Shown here piece by piece: positions 39,701 to 53,900 of a stretch of DNA of 64,000 nucleotides. The DNA is from Heterobilharzia americana (lineage: Eukaryota > Platyhelminthes > Trematoda > Strigeidida > Schistosomatidae). Within the stretch, counting starts at the first letter, position 1; every line of letters begins with the position of its first letter. The notes beneath the pieces were generated by a model, which saw only the letters and a list, made by a program, of their open reading frames with translations, was not told where the DNA came from and searched no databases. The DNA is taken from NCBI GenBank assembly GCA_944470555.2, contig OX104130.1, positions 74,219,160 to 74,283,159 of the forward strand. The letters are read 5' to 3'. The translations under genes and the position numbers were made by a program.

Positions 39701-42700
39701 TAACATTCCGAAGACGTAAAGCAAAGGGAAGTGGGTAAAAGTAAAACACAATAAGAATTGAATGATTAGAAGAGCAGTGCAGTAAGATACATTCAGACAA
39801 AACATTCATTACTTTTAAGGGGCAAAAGATGGGAGGAACTTACACCATGACCGCCACCACTTTCGATTCTGAGCCACATCTGATAACGTTTGAAGCTACT
39901 GAGTTGCGTGATCTCTCAGACCTCACCAGCAGATGGAAACCTGATACAACTATCCTTCATCCCATAGCGCCACGTCACACACTGACCATCCCTCTGCTCC
40001 TTCCATCCAGTCCCAGAGCTGCCAATCGGTGGACGGTATGGCAGCCGTTGGGATGGCATATATAACACATATTCAAGCCACCGAAACTAGTGTTTCCAGA
40101 TGACTTCACTTATTGAATGACGATCTCTATCATGCCAAAACACATGCTGTCACACCTCAGAACTACTTATATGGTGTTACCACCGGATACGAGCATTCCT
40201 ACGGAGAGAAGTCTGAGTGGACACACGGAATCGTCGCACATCCTCACCTCGGAGAAGACAGATTTCACAGGTGTAGCAGAAAACTGCTCGCGCCGAAGCG
40301 TTGTAAACCCAACCTTTTACTATCATATTAACGTCTCAGTGGCTCCAGAGGTTGCTCAGGTTGACGTAAGCCACTCTGGTTTTTGATATGCGAGTTAGAA
40401 AGTTCACCACTCACACAACTGCCCAGATACACGGACTTTTTGACTACTTCCCATAGCTCACCACCAAGAGTGAGCTCAGGCACAGGCTCCTGACGATGTT
40501 GCACTTCGATGATCCAAGACACACACCATACTTACAAGCACTAATCGCCAACAGATTATTTGCGATTTGAACAGCATGTGTTGTATCGCACAGTAAGACT
40601 ATGTCTTCCGCATATTCCAGGTCGAATAGCCGTTCTCTACATCACCATCACGCATCTCTTTCAAACCTATCTCAAAAATTTCATTGATGGCAAAGTTAAA
40701 CAGGAACAGAGAAGTCAGGCAACCCTGCCCAACCCCACTACTGGTTTACAACAATGTAGACTGGCGGTTGTATGCCTTCACTCTATCTGAGGTGTTTTTA
40801 TATAGGGATTGAAGAATGTTAACAAATTTCTTTACTACAGCCTTGCTAGTGGGGAAATCAACTAGACGAAAGCCAACGGAATGAAAGGAGTCTTACGGTA
40901 CGTGGCTAGAAGAAATATGAAATTGGAAGAACAGAACAGTTTGATTTTAGAGGCTTCAGAAGGACAAAGTATGGATACAACTGCGCCGATGTGGTTAGCT
41001 TTGAGTCATGTCAAAGAAAATCCCAAGTCACTCATCATATTTATCACACAAATCCTAGCCAGGCAGCTCACATGACAAAAACACTATTCAAAGTCAACAT
41101 ACATCAGTTTTGTTTCTCTACCTGGTTACTATTAGGTATTTACATTTCAATTTCCATATTTTTGATGAGCTATTTCATGTGATTCTCTGAATTGTAAAGG
41201 ATGTCATTTATTACTATTGCTTGTATTATACCAACGTTGACTGGACCGAATTGATCGGTCTCTTTTGGCACATCGGCTGCTGTCCTGATACCTCGATATT
41301 ACCTGTGTTCTAATTATGGTAATGATGGATAATGGCTGGCAGTGGAATCTAGGACTCACTTTTCCGTCTATCTGGGGCTCGTCAGCTGCATGTACCTGCC
41401 ACCCAGTGAGTGATGTTGTTACCACTGGGATTCGAACTCTGGACCGGTCTCTTCAAATGCCAGGGCATTAACCACTAGACCACTGAGCCACGATGGCCAC
41501 TTCTTGTCCGACGGGTATAGTTTTAGTATAATTGCTTGTATTATACCGTCTCTGATTGAATAATACAAGCAATTATACTAGCAGTTAACACTCTGGGACT
41601 TGTAGCAATCGGTCCAGAGCTTGAATACCGGTGGGGACAACACCAGTCACTGGCAGGCGGCTACTTCCAGCTGATAGGTCCTAAATAAGACGGGATGTGC
41701 ATCCTGGATTCCATTGCAAGCCAATACCCGTCACTACTATGGTGTTGTTTATGTCTAAGTCAAATGAAGTTCCAGGATGTCAACTGGTTGTAAGTATTGG
41801 TTAGACAGGCTGGGTTTAACAAGATGTAGGCAATTCATTTGTGATTTTGTTTGTGGTGAAACAAAATCAAGACTACCCCCATCTACAATACTCCACATGG
41901 ATATCCTGAGACCGATTATTTAATTATTTCAACTGGTCTCACTGCACAATTCATAAATTTGAAGATAGTTCATGGTTTTACATGAGATACCCTACAGAAA
42001 TTACCAGCAACCAGTAATCAAGGCACGTTTGTTTCTGAGGGGATATAATTTCTCACTGGTCCACACAGTCAACCTCTCACAAGGTCACACTTCAGGTTTT
42101 CATATTTATTAGACAGCACTTCATGATGAAGTCACTAGGTTATCACCCGAGCTGGCACTAATTTCACATTTAACCACCCTGATCAACTAGTGGCATAGGA
42201 TGATAATCTTTCCGTGGTATTCACGAATACCTGTCTTTATTTTAAATGTGGATGGTTCTATGCATTACAGTTATCCACACCAATACACATACCATACTAC
42301 AGAAAAACACGAGAAGTTATAAACAACTTGGGATGATCTGTAGGTTTTAGTATCCAGATCAGTGGCAAATAAATAAATAATTTTGCAAACTTATCACCGT
42401 ATACACATCTTTACATGAATTTTCAGGAGCTGTCTCCCCACGCGGTATTAATACATAAACTAATAGTCTGATCTTTTCTATTTTCAACGTTTCTATATCT
42501 GAAGTTTCATTTTCAAACTAGAAAGTATTCACATGACAGAAAGGATGTGTTAATACCCTAATTTTGCCTAACATTTGTCTGATGTTTGCCCATTACCCTA
42601 AAATAACTTTATTATTACTGTTTTCTGCTGGCTTCAGGAAGAACAGATCATGTGCGGATCAAATTGCAACGTTACGCATCATCATACAACAGAGCATAGA

Positions 42701-45700
42701 ATGCCAGTCAACTCTCTACCTCAAATTTATTGATTTTGAAATGGCCTTTGATAGCGTCAACCGAGAAGTAACTTGGCGCCTCGCTCAACAATATGGTTTT
42801 AGTGCCACAAAACCTTTACCAACCTCATTCACCAACTATATGAAGACGCCACATGCCAAGTAATTCACTATGGGAAGCTCAGTGATGCTTTTGAAGTGAA
42901 GACAGGAGTGAAACAAGGATGTCTACTACCCCCCATGATATTCCTGATTGTGGTCAACTGGATCATGCAACAAACTGTGAGGAGCGAGAACAGGGGGATA
43001 CACTGGACAGGGGAAAAGATCCTGAAAGATTTAGATTTCATCAGTGATTTATGTCTAATAGCAAGCAAACTCGAAGATCTACAAGTGAAAACTGACAGGT
43101 TGGCAGAAGAGGTGAGGCGGCGCAGGAAGACGGGTCTTACTTCAGGTGGACGTAAAGAAGACAGAGGTGATGAAGATACTCAACCAGCAACAACAACAAG
43201 AGACACCAATCACCATCAACAGGCGAAATCTAAATGAAGATGTCTCTTTCACTTACCTAGGCAAGGCAGCATCGCTACAACTGCAGGCAATGGCAGCACA
43301 GATGAGGACGTCAAAGCCAGGATCGGAAAGACAGCAAGACAGGTCTTCCTCCATTCATCTGAAGTCAGTGTGGAGATCTACTGCACTGGACTACACTGCA
43401 CTCAGCATAAAGCGTGAACAAGATTTGGATTTTCAATACTAATGTCAGTCAAGTGAGTCAGTGCTTCCATGTGATGGTTCAGAAACTTGGTATGTCACGA
43501 AAAGCATTTCCAACAAACTACAGACATGCATGAACAGCTTCTGCCTACGATCACTCGATGCTGAAGATCAGATCAGATGGTCAGAATAATGAGAATAAGC
43601 AGGAAGGAATTCTGGCTGGCCGGCAACAAACCAACCACCAACTCATCGCCCAACAAATATGCAGAAGAAAGTGGAAATAGACTGGATTGGACATACACTG
43701 AGGAGACCAGTTGGGGACATCAGGCACAAGGTCAGACCAGACCGTTGAGTGGAAGTCAAATGGGTAACGACAAGTTGGGGGTGCGAGGGTGACATGGAGA
43801 AGATCATGTGAGGAAGAAATGAAAGCTTGTGGGCAGTGGTGTAACACGGTTGAAAAAACTACAGAGAAGAGAGTGGAATGGCAGCATGCTACTGAAGCCC
43901 TATGTTCCACTAGGAACTTAAGGGATAAATAATTGAAATAAATAAATGAATAAATTCTGTTTTCCGATCCACTTAGTGTTGTTGATACCTTTTTTATTCC
44001 CCACTGCTTTTGAAGCCTTAACTCTCATTGGGTATTGACCCTTCTAACTTATCAGTGAATTCAGTGTTTTTTAAGGTTATTAAGTAATGTATATATTCAG
44101 CATCTCTGTCAACTGTTTTGACTGTTGTTGAGACAGTAAAAGCTCTGTCAAAGTTACGTTTTCTCTTCATATCTCCTCGTATCGGTGGTATTGTTGTTGA
44201 GGCGATTAATTTTTTTGAACTGCGATTAGAGTAGATTCGCTTTGTATATTAGGCTAGTATCGCTCGTGGACTGTTAGGTCACACTATCGGTCATGACATT
44301 TATAAACAGTGTCAGATTTTGGAAGGGCGTATAGTGACTAACAAACCAATGGCTATCATAGAAATAGGAGGTTAATGACTGCCTCCTTCTGGATGCACAG
44401 TTTCGGTTAAATTCTTTGTGACAGCAAGTGGCACTGCAAATCTTCGTGAATTATTGTTTTTTTGTTTTTTGATACATTTAAGTGCACTCGAGTTGTGGAC
44501 GTCGTGTCATGTGTCCATCAGATATCTAGTTATGAATTTTCTGGGGACATTTTAGTTTCCTAAATCTTAACTTATTCCGAACGTGTTCACGCAGCCAAGT
44601 GTCAGACCTCCTCTCTATCCTTTCGATATACATGCTCTAACATATACAATTTAGGATGACGTGAGGCGGAAACCTATCAACTTTCGAATGTTGTAGTGAA
44701 CACTTTGTTTTCCATATGGTGTTTAATTTAACTGCTGGGAAAGTGATTTCTAGGGCTACAATCTAAATTGTTGGTTCACTAAAATATCATTACTGTAGAG
44801 TGTATTTGAGAATCAGTTAAACAAACCAATTACATTTCTTTATCTTCCTCAAAGCTGGAATTGACAGACCAAAGAATGAATTAAATTTGGACCAACTGGA
44901 AATCACTATACGACTAAATCGAGCAGATATTGCGCGTACAAAGATATTTCTTGAAGGGAAAAGATGGAAAGTAAGTTATCACAATTAATTTAGTAAATAC
45001 TGACATGTATCTTGCCATCTTAACTGTATTATTTGAATTTAAATATAATTTCTACATTATATGAGAATGTTCTCATTACATAAATTAGTTGTCGGGGCGT
45101 AACCAATTTCAACGTCTCCAGTCTTGACATACTGAAAGTATTCTATCGATCGACATTATTTACTGGAAGGCAAATACATCTAGCTGATGAGTCTCAAATG
45201 AAACGAAACGCAAGTTTTGTATTCTATTGCCAGCCACTACCCATCACAAATAGTCTACCAATCATTTTTTAATATGGCCACCAAACTAGGAGATTCAACA
45301 TTGCAATGAACTATGACTGATGTTAGATAATTGCAGGCGATCGATAGGGGGCCATGGATCTTGGCTTTGTTTTTGATGCCACTTGTCAACACAGGATATC
45401 TGATACCTGTAGGAAACTGATGGCCTCTCAGAGATACAAATCCGCATCATCGAGGGCTACAGTCGAGTCACAGCCAGGATAGACTAGTGTCAATGTCTCC
45501 GGCTGCAGCAGTGCGTCGCATGTGGTTGGGTCTTAGGGGGTATATATATTTCTTTCGGGCTAGTGGACATGCCTTGCTGACAAGTATCCAGAAGCGTGTG
45601 ACCTTAGTCAAGCAAATGTTCCACTGAACTGCCTCCAATCACTTGACATCAATATTTTCATTGGCAAAAAAGTAAAATACTGGGTTCTAAATTGTTATTT

Positions 45701-47883
45701 ACAATCGCGATATTTCGGATAATAATCTACCTGCAGTTTAGAATTATTTAGAACTTTTAAACTCAAAACTTTTCTGGTAGAGTATTCAACAGTTCAACTT
45801 CTTTGTTGTGGTTTACGTTCCAACGTTTAACCTGATATTAGTTTAAAAGGCCCCTACTAGACATCACACTTATTAACTACTGGGTTAACTGTCTTTCAGA
45901 AATAATTTCCACAAATTGAATTTGAGGGGTTTGTGGGGATTTGGAGATTTAGTCAAGTTGGTATTCATCATGGACTGACATCAGTTTGGAGGAACACTGG
46001 AAGCCTGATAGCACTGAATAAGTGTTTCAGTCTAGCATAGGACTCCTTAGCAGTGCGCACCCGCGACCCCGCCAGGGATCGAATCCGCTACCTTCAGGTT
46101 CCGCGGCACAAACCCTTAAATTCAAGTGAACAAGTGGTTATTTGCGACTAGCTTTGAGGGTTGATTCCTGAAGTTCCAGTGAGAAGTCGTGACCAGTGGG
46201 GCAAACATGGTGGGCATGAGAACAAATACTGAGCGATGACATTAGGTGAAGGTCACGACATGCCGTGAACTGATAGAAGTTAGAAATACGGACCATTGGA
46301 TTCTGATTCAGTGGCTCAATGGTAAAGAGCTGACCGGAGAGCCTGAAGGTGGCGGGGTCATGGGTGCACACTGAAAAGTGTTATACTATGAAGGAACAGC
46401 TTTCCAGTGATTCCAGGTTCCCAATATTCCTCCAAACTAATATCAGTTCACGATGAATACGAACTTGGAGAGAAAGACTAGTTCGAAAAAACATAAGAAC
46501 AGTTGAGCACTTGCTGCCTCTCTTCTTTAATATAGCTGTAAGATACGATGAATAATAAGCAAAGGCGTTGACAATAAGATCTAAAAGTGGTTTTCATCAC
46601 AGACTGTAATCTTCGAGACGATTATTGGAGATTAAAGGATGGCTGGTGAAGAGCTACTTTGTCCTATTTTATGTGGTTGTAGGCGATCCGTAGGAAGACC
46701 TACTTTTCATATAGGCTTAATGTATGTTAATTTGCTTCATAGTTCCTGGTTATTATTTATGTTACGTAATATTCGATAGTTTTTGACAAATGAACTTCAA
46801 CTCATTAAAAGTTAATCCTGAATACTGTACCCATTTTACGATACACTTATGATACTAAAGTCATATATATGAATTTAATAAAAGTTTCTATTAGGTGGTT
46901 GAAAGCCATTGCCTGAAGTGCATTTCGCACTTGCTCATGCTTAATCGCAGGACATACTCACAGTGCCTCCTTAAAGAATGTACTCGTGACACCTAGAACT
47001 TTCTTCCCTGCAGTTACCTTCTTTTTTTCTCTCTGCTGAAGGGTCTCAGTTTTGTATAAAATATTATTTATTGATCCAAATATTTTTGAATTGTCGTTCT
47101 TGTCCTAATTTTTACGGCATGCCCAGTAATTCATTTATACCCCCATTTTCAAGGTAATTCTCTGATTGGTTAATGCTTATTTTTATTATATTAATGTCTC
47201 AGATTTTGAATAAAGTCATACCTCATGTATACATACACACGTGTCTTCGGGGTAACTGATTATTACTGACGGAGGAATAAATTTTCCCATCCAGTACAGT
47301 CTTCAATTCTATTTTGTGCGGGATTGGAACAGATGGGTCTTCCATATGAGGTTAGTGGTCAGTTAAGTGTGCGCACTACATCCGCTTGGAATATACAACA
47401 CTCTGTCTCTCTATTCATTTGCTGCCACAATTGTGAGAGGAACCATAAGTGTTGAACCATAACATAATTGAATGAAAGGTATATTTAGCTTTTACAAAGA
47501 GTATAAACAAATCTCATAATACTGATGATGTTTGAAGGTGAAATTAGAATCTGGACAGCTGCCAGACTTGAAGCAGAGACCACCCGGTTTCTGACTCAAT
47601 GCTCTACCAACTGAGCTATGAGGTCCGACTCCTAACCAGATTTTTAATTCAATTCAATCACCATGGGCTTCGCCCAACTGCCATGTCAACTCGTGACTCG
47701 TTACTATCGCTTGATTGTATTCACACTGGCTGCTTAGTCAGGACTTCTTATCCCAATCCCAATCTGGCTGAATTAGGGACGGGAAACAGCATGTTGCTTA
47801 TCATTTTGACTATTTGAGATTTGGCGGACTTGCATTTTTGATACTAGGTGATGTTTGAAGGTGAAATGGAACCCAAGGGACAA

Positions 47884-47924
<41 letters not shown>

Positions 47925-50900
47925 GATGTCAATGTTTCTCTCAGAATACAATATTTGTGAAACTAATCGACTGAATTCTGAATTATCTTCATTTACCATA
48001 ATATACTAAATTGATGTGTGCCATTCACTGAACTTCTGGATTTACATAGAAGACACACTACAGAAGTTTAATGACTGCCATAAATCAATCAAGTTTGTGG
48101 TGATAACTGCTGACGACGACTCAGAATCTCACAACTTCCACGTTCTATTGATAAGGCAACATGGTAGTTACAAGTAAAGATTGTTTTATCTGGATTAGGT
48201 AATCAACTCAGTCTTGATTAAAATAAGCGTAAATTATTTTGCAACACAGTAACTTTTGTTTAAATTCATGAATTTGTTTATTTATAACAGAAGGGTGATT
48301 TAAATGAATTCATGTTCAATGTTATACTGAATGAACAAACAGATTTTGTTCGATTAATACTGGAAAATGGATTTAATTTAGATGAATTCCTGACTGTACA
48401 CACATTGGAAAGATTGTATACAGAATGCTTAAAAAAGACTGTAAGTAAATTAGTTTTACTTTCAATATCTCCATAATTATTATCAGGATAAATGTTGGCT
48501 TGATATTGTTCTACTGGTGGTTGAGAAACTTAATGGTACAATAATGTGTGGTACTTATAAGGATGCATTTAAGTAGTATGTAGCGTGATACTATTGAAAA
48601 AATCAATTAGAGCTGATATTTAACTAGTAGAGGTTATGGAGAGAAAAAGAAATTTGCATAACCAATTCAGAAGGCTAGTTAAAAAGCGACAGAAACTGTT
48701 AGACAATTTATCTACAAAATAGAATTCTAAAACCGTTTGCAAGAGATGAGTTGAATGTAAGGCTTATATATTTTAGTGACGTTAGCTGTATGACAACCGA
48801 TAACGTGGTTGGTCTTCTCGGGGAATTCATAGCGTCTTAATGGGTGCTAGGGATCATATTTTTCAAAAGTCACCTATACATCTTTTGACTGATGAAATAT
48901 TACACTTTGCAATGGATACGGTGCTCTAGAGGTTAGCTTACTTACTATGCGAAATCCACAAGGTATACTGTTGCTTTTTGACAAGAACTCCTGGGGTTAG
49001 AACGCTGTCTGAAAGTTTATTAGTATTCTCCTGTTCATTGGGTTGGAGAAACAGGCGTTGTATTTTGAAAGCATGTTGAAGTAACCCAATTTGTATCACG
49101 TAGTTCGAAACAGAAGATAACTAAACGGCTGTTTCAGACCCGGTAGATTAGTTTACAGAATCTGTTGACTGTGTACACTAATATATGTGACGAAAATGCT
49201 GAATGCAGTCTACCCTCAGAAAATGTTGACATAAAGGAGAGAAGTCTTTCGAAACAGTGAGTAGTTTTCAGGAGTGGAATCCAGGACCTGCTGTTCGTCC
49301 GATTTGTGACTAATCAGTTGGGTGCACTTGCCTCCCATTAGGTGTTGTTGTTCCCACTATGGCTTGGACCTTGAACTAATCGCTTCAAACGCCACAGTGT
49401 TATCCACTAGGCTCCTAAGTTAATTACCTTCTAATCGACGGTCTAGTGGCAACGCTTTGGCACTTAGAGCAATGGATAGTGGGTTCGAGTCTTATTGGGA
49501 ACAACATCATCCACTGGAAGGCAGTTACATCCACTTGACCAATCCCAATTAAGATGAAACGCCCATTCTTGATTCTACTGCCAGCCGCTATCCTCAATTA
49601 TTATAGAATCATCCTCACAGGAGCCTACATAGCAATTGTGGACGATTAGTCCGGTCCAATGAAAGATGGAGGTGCACAACACATAACATCAAAAACTAGA
49701 TTTCAGAAGTTTGTTTGTATAGTTGTTCATACAAATAAATGTATGCCTAGACTGTGATGGAGAAAGAATTCCCCAAAATGACCTTGAAAACAGGATATTA
49801 GAAAATGAAGAGAGGTTAACAATACAGGATCTAGCACAAGTACATACCAATCTAAATCACTAGACTTAAGATCAAAATACTAAGGAAAAACTAACAGATA
49901 AAAGTAATGTTGTGTTTTGAGGTTTATGGGGATTTTAATTTTAAGGGTGTATTCGTCATGAACTGAAATGATCTGGACAACTGTTAAAAACCTGGGAGGA
50001 ATGGATAACCGTTTCGTTCTAGTATTGAATTCCTCAGTAGTACCCAACCACGACCTTGCCCTCCACGGATCGAAATCAGGACCTTCAGGTTTCACGGCGA
50101 ACACTCTAAGCATTCAACCACTGGGTCGGAATTCAACGGTCCACAGTTTTCTACTTCTGTCAGTTAGCATCCGTATTGCTCATTAGTGACATACTTCGAG
50201 ATGAATATCACGAAGTTCTGGTGAGAAGTTGTGACCTATGGAGTCCATCAATCGAAAGTGAAGCGTATGTCCGCTAAAGCGCTTGGATGATAGTTATACT
50301 ATATCGTGAACTGACAGAAGTTGGAAACTGAACTACTGAACTCTAATCCAGCGGTGGAATGATCGAAACTTGAGTTCGATCCCTAGCTGTGTTATGGGCG
50401 GGTACTTATAGAGAGTCCCATACTAGTATGAAACAGCTATCCAGTGCTCCCAGGTTTTCAACGGGTAAGTTCCTACGATGAGGTAAAGACACTAGATAAA
50501 CAAGTGTCCAAGGTAAAATAGAACATCAGGGAACGAAGAAAGAAATTGAAACACCATCATGAACTGTGAAAGATACTAATATCTAGTAATCTTAAATGAT
50601 GAACAAGATACTATTGAACAGAGTGGACAAAGTGGTTGAAGTAACGTCATATGGAAACATAAACGACACTACTCAATAGTACTAAGTTGTTTAAATCAGA
50701 AGGTATAAAAAGGAATACAAAAGCAACATTCCTTCGGATAAACGAGAACAATTAAGAGGGGAATTAGCATACACACAAAACAAAGTGAAAATAGTGATTT
50801 CTTCCAACAGATAATTAGGTATCTGCAACCTATAAACACTACTGATAATAGATGAGCAAAGCTAAGTGATGAAAAAACGAATCAGATTCTGGTATTTTAG

Positions 50901-53900
50901 TTGTTTGTAAAATATAGTGTAGTTGTTTATCTCATCAATTGTTCAGATGATCTTTAAAGTCACTCGAAAGCAGATATCAACATTTTAAGTTATTTGCCCC
51001 TGAGATAAAAGGTTTTGAGTGTCACCTTTTTTCATCGATGCTACCATATGGTTCTAATGACCTTATTTAGCTGATTGGTTATTTACTGACCCAATGAGAA
51101 CAAGTTACTGAAGCATTTCCCTGAGGTCATTTAATTTATGTGAATATAGTATATTTTGGGTACATTAATGACCGTTGTAAATCGTCCTGACAGTTCCAAG
51201 CCAGTTTATTGTTGCGTCTCATAGGAGCTTTGATGAAATGTTTCTTTTAAAATAAACTGAATAATATAATTGAAGTTCATGTTTTCTTTCCTTCTATCGG
51301 TTTAAAAATTTCATTATAGGATTATAAATCAAGATTATTGCAACAATTATGGAAAAGTGCAAGAATTTATAAAATGGATTGGGTGATGCTTAGAGATATT
51401 GGTAGAATTATTAAAAATCTTCTTGGTGATTTCTATCATCCATTCTACTTATCTAAGCGTTTTCAAAAGTCTGTTGTAGAACACGGTTATTGTGATTCAA
51501 GTGAAGAAGATGAGACTAATCGTCAGTATGAATTTGATGGGGAACACGATAAACCGGCAGGTAAGCCAAAAGATTATCCAATCACCTGTATTAGATATAT
51601 ATTTCAGTTAAGAGGTTGTGGAGATTTATTCATTTCGAACTGGAATTCACCGTAAACTAGCGTCAGTCCGACAACTTTTTAAAACTTAAGAGCACTGGGC
51701 AGCTGTTTCGTCCAAGTGTGGATTTCTTTAGCAGTGACTCAGTGCCATCGTGGTTGCTGCGAGACCTGTAAGTCTCATGTACGAGTCGTGGTAGGGTCGT
51801 AGGTGCGCACTGCTGAGGAGTTCTATACTAGGACGAGACAGTTGTCCAATGCCCTCATTCTTTCTCTGGCTCTCCAACTGATGGATATAACCCTGAGATA
51901 AATACTTTAACTAATGGTTTGTAGGGAATGATCGAATGATTTCACATTGGTTTTTGTCATAAAATGATTTCAGTTGAAGAATCGCTGAAAATCTGGTTGG
52001 ATTGAATATCTGTTTCAAAGTGGTTTTGGACTCCTCAGCTGTTAACGTCAATGACTGCATGAGGAATCAAGTCGCAGATCATCAGGTCTCATGAGTGCTC
52101 ATTGCTTAGGGTTTACCACTTAGGGTGAAATATCTGTCCACATTTCTTAGGTTTTCAGTTGCCCTCCATCTGAACTATTCAAAGTGAGAAACTCTGGTTA
52201 TAAAGTTTTGCTGGTCTTCAAGACGACAGCATTACATCGATTGCTGAACTGAGCACGATAAATGCAGTTAGCTTTGCCTTCATTTGACAGTTTATACGAT
52301 GGATGACATTCATGTGGAAAGTAAATTCTACGTAAAACTTGGCTATTATGTATCAGCACACCTTACTGAATCCCACATTTTCGTTACACATCATTGAAAT
52401 AGTATATCATGATACTGACTAATTCTTAAAAGTTGATTAGTGCAAAGCAAGAGTATCATATTAATTTATTACCCAGCGGTTACCGATGATGCCACGTTAT
52501 GAGGTCCTCAAAACTGGTTGGAGATAATCCAGAATACTCCCTCTTGTAAACACATACATGAAAACTTTAGTAGAAAGCCAGATAAAGCAAAAATGTCACT
52601 TTTATGCTGATTGGAAAAAGAAAACAGGAGTTTCAAGTTGAACTAACCTTGGTTGGGGAGAATCACTGAATACCTTGAAGCGCCACGATGATCATTCTCC
52701 TAACCTGTTGGTCACATCCCAAACATGATTAATAGAATTGGTTCAGGACTCAGGACTACTCAACATAAAGCTATTAGCTCTTCACTGACCAATCAGTGTA
52801 TCTGATTCATTCCTGCAGGAGGTCAGCTGTGTCCTAATTGGCTTACTAGTGGAGTTACTGACTGCTAAGAACCTCCAAATAAAAACTGGGATCCCAGATA
52901 GTTATGACTGATAATATTATTTTATTTACGTTGAAAGATGTCCTACTGACGAGATTATGGAGATTAATCCAATGAAAAGTCTTTGTTTAAAATAAGCCAC
53001 TTTAAAGGCTCTTCTAAAAACTACTGAGGTCCCCAGTCAAAGTTTCATATTTCGTGAAAACAATGACATTCCTAACACACACAAATAAACCTAACTGGTT
53101 ATTTTCGTGATTCCTATGGTGATCTTTAAGGCCACTAGTTGAGAATGTGTACACGGAAAGGTCAGTTTGGATATTTGCTTGATCATATGCTCAGTTGCAG
53201 TTCTAGTCGAATCAGAAAATCAGACGACATGAACATTCCATTTAAGTCCTAAACGTCAGTAGATATTAGTATTAAAAATTAATGAAATTCGATTGCGTAA
53301 ATACTTCAAGTCATCCCGATGATGTCGATATCACTTGAATGTTGTATCCAATGCTTACGGAAAAGTAAACTGAGAACTTGTACTCAAAAATATATTATTC
53401 ATAAGCTTTTGATATCATAGTTACCTAAACTAACATACAGAAATGTTTCATCTTTGGGTTAAACCTCTTCATTGCTGTTATTTTGCTGAGTTGATGAGTT
53501 TAGGGAGATGCCCGAGTTAATGTGTGTAAGTTTATTATACACCCACCAATAATATCACGCCTTTGGAATCAGAAAGACTACAGAGCCAGACTATTAGCCT
53601 ATACGATGCACAGTTATTTTCCACATATCAGAACATGTAGAAAATGTAAAGCCATAGGCAACCTGATCAGAATGTCAACCAATGATAAAAAAACATAAAC
53701 GCCTGAAGTATATTCACAGTTGTTTGGTTGGTACTGTCATTGTTACAACAAGTCGAGGTTAATAACGGAATCCAAAGTGTGATTTTTCTCCTGTGTAACA
53801 CAATATAGGTGGATTATTTCAGCACGATCACAGCATCGGAGTGAAGTAGGCACAATTTTGTTTGTTATCTTGATAAGTTCTTGAAATATTACAGTATGGA

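Noticed and set aside
47565..47640. Possible tRNA gene (minus strand) with both boxes
   Set aside because: The acceptor stem pairs only partly, and the segment lies inside a SINE defined by an 18-bp target duplication.
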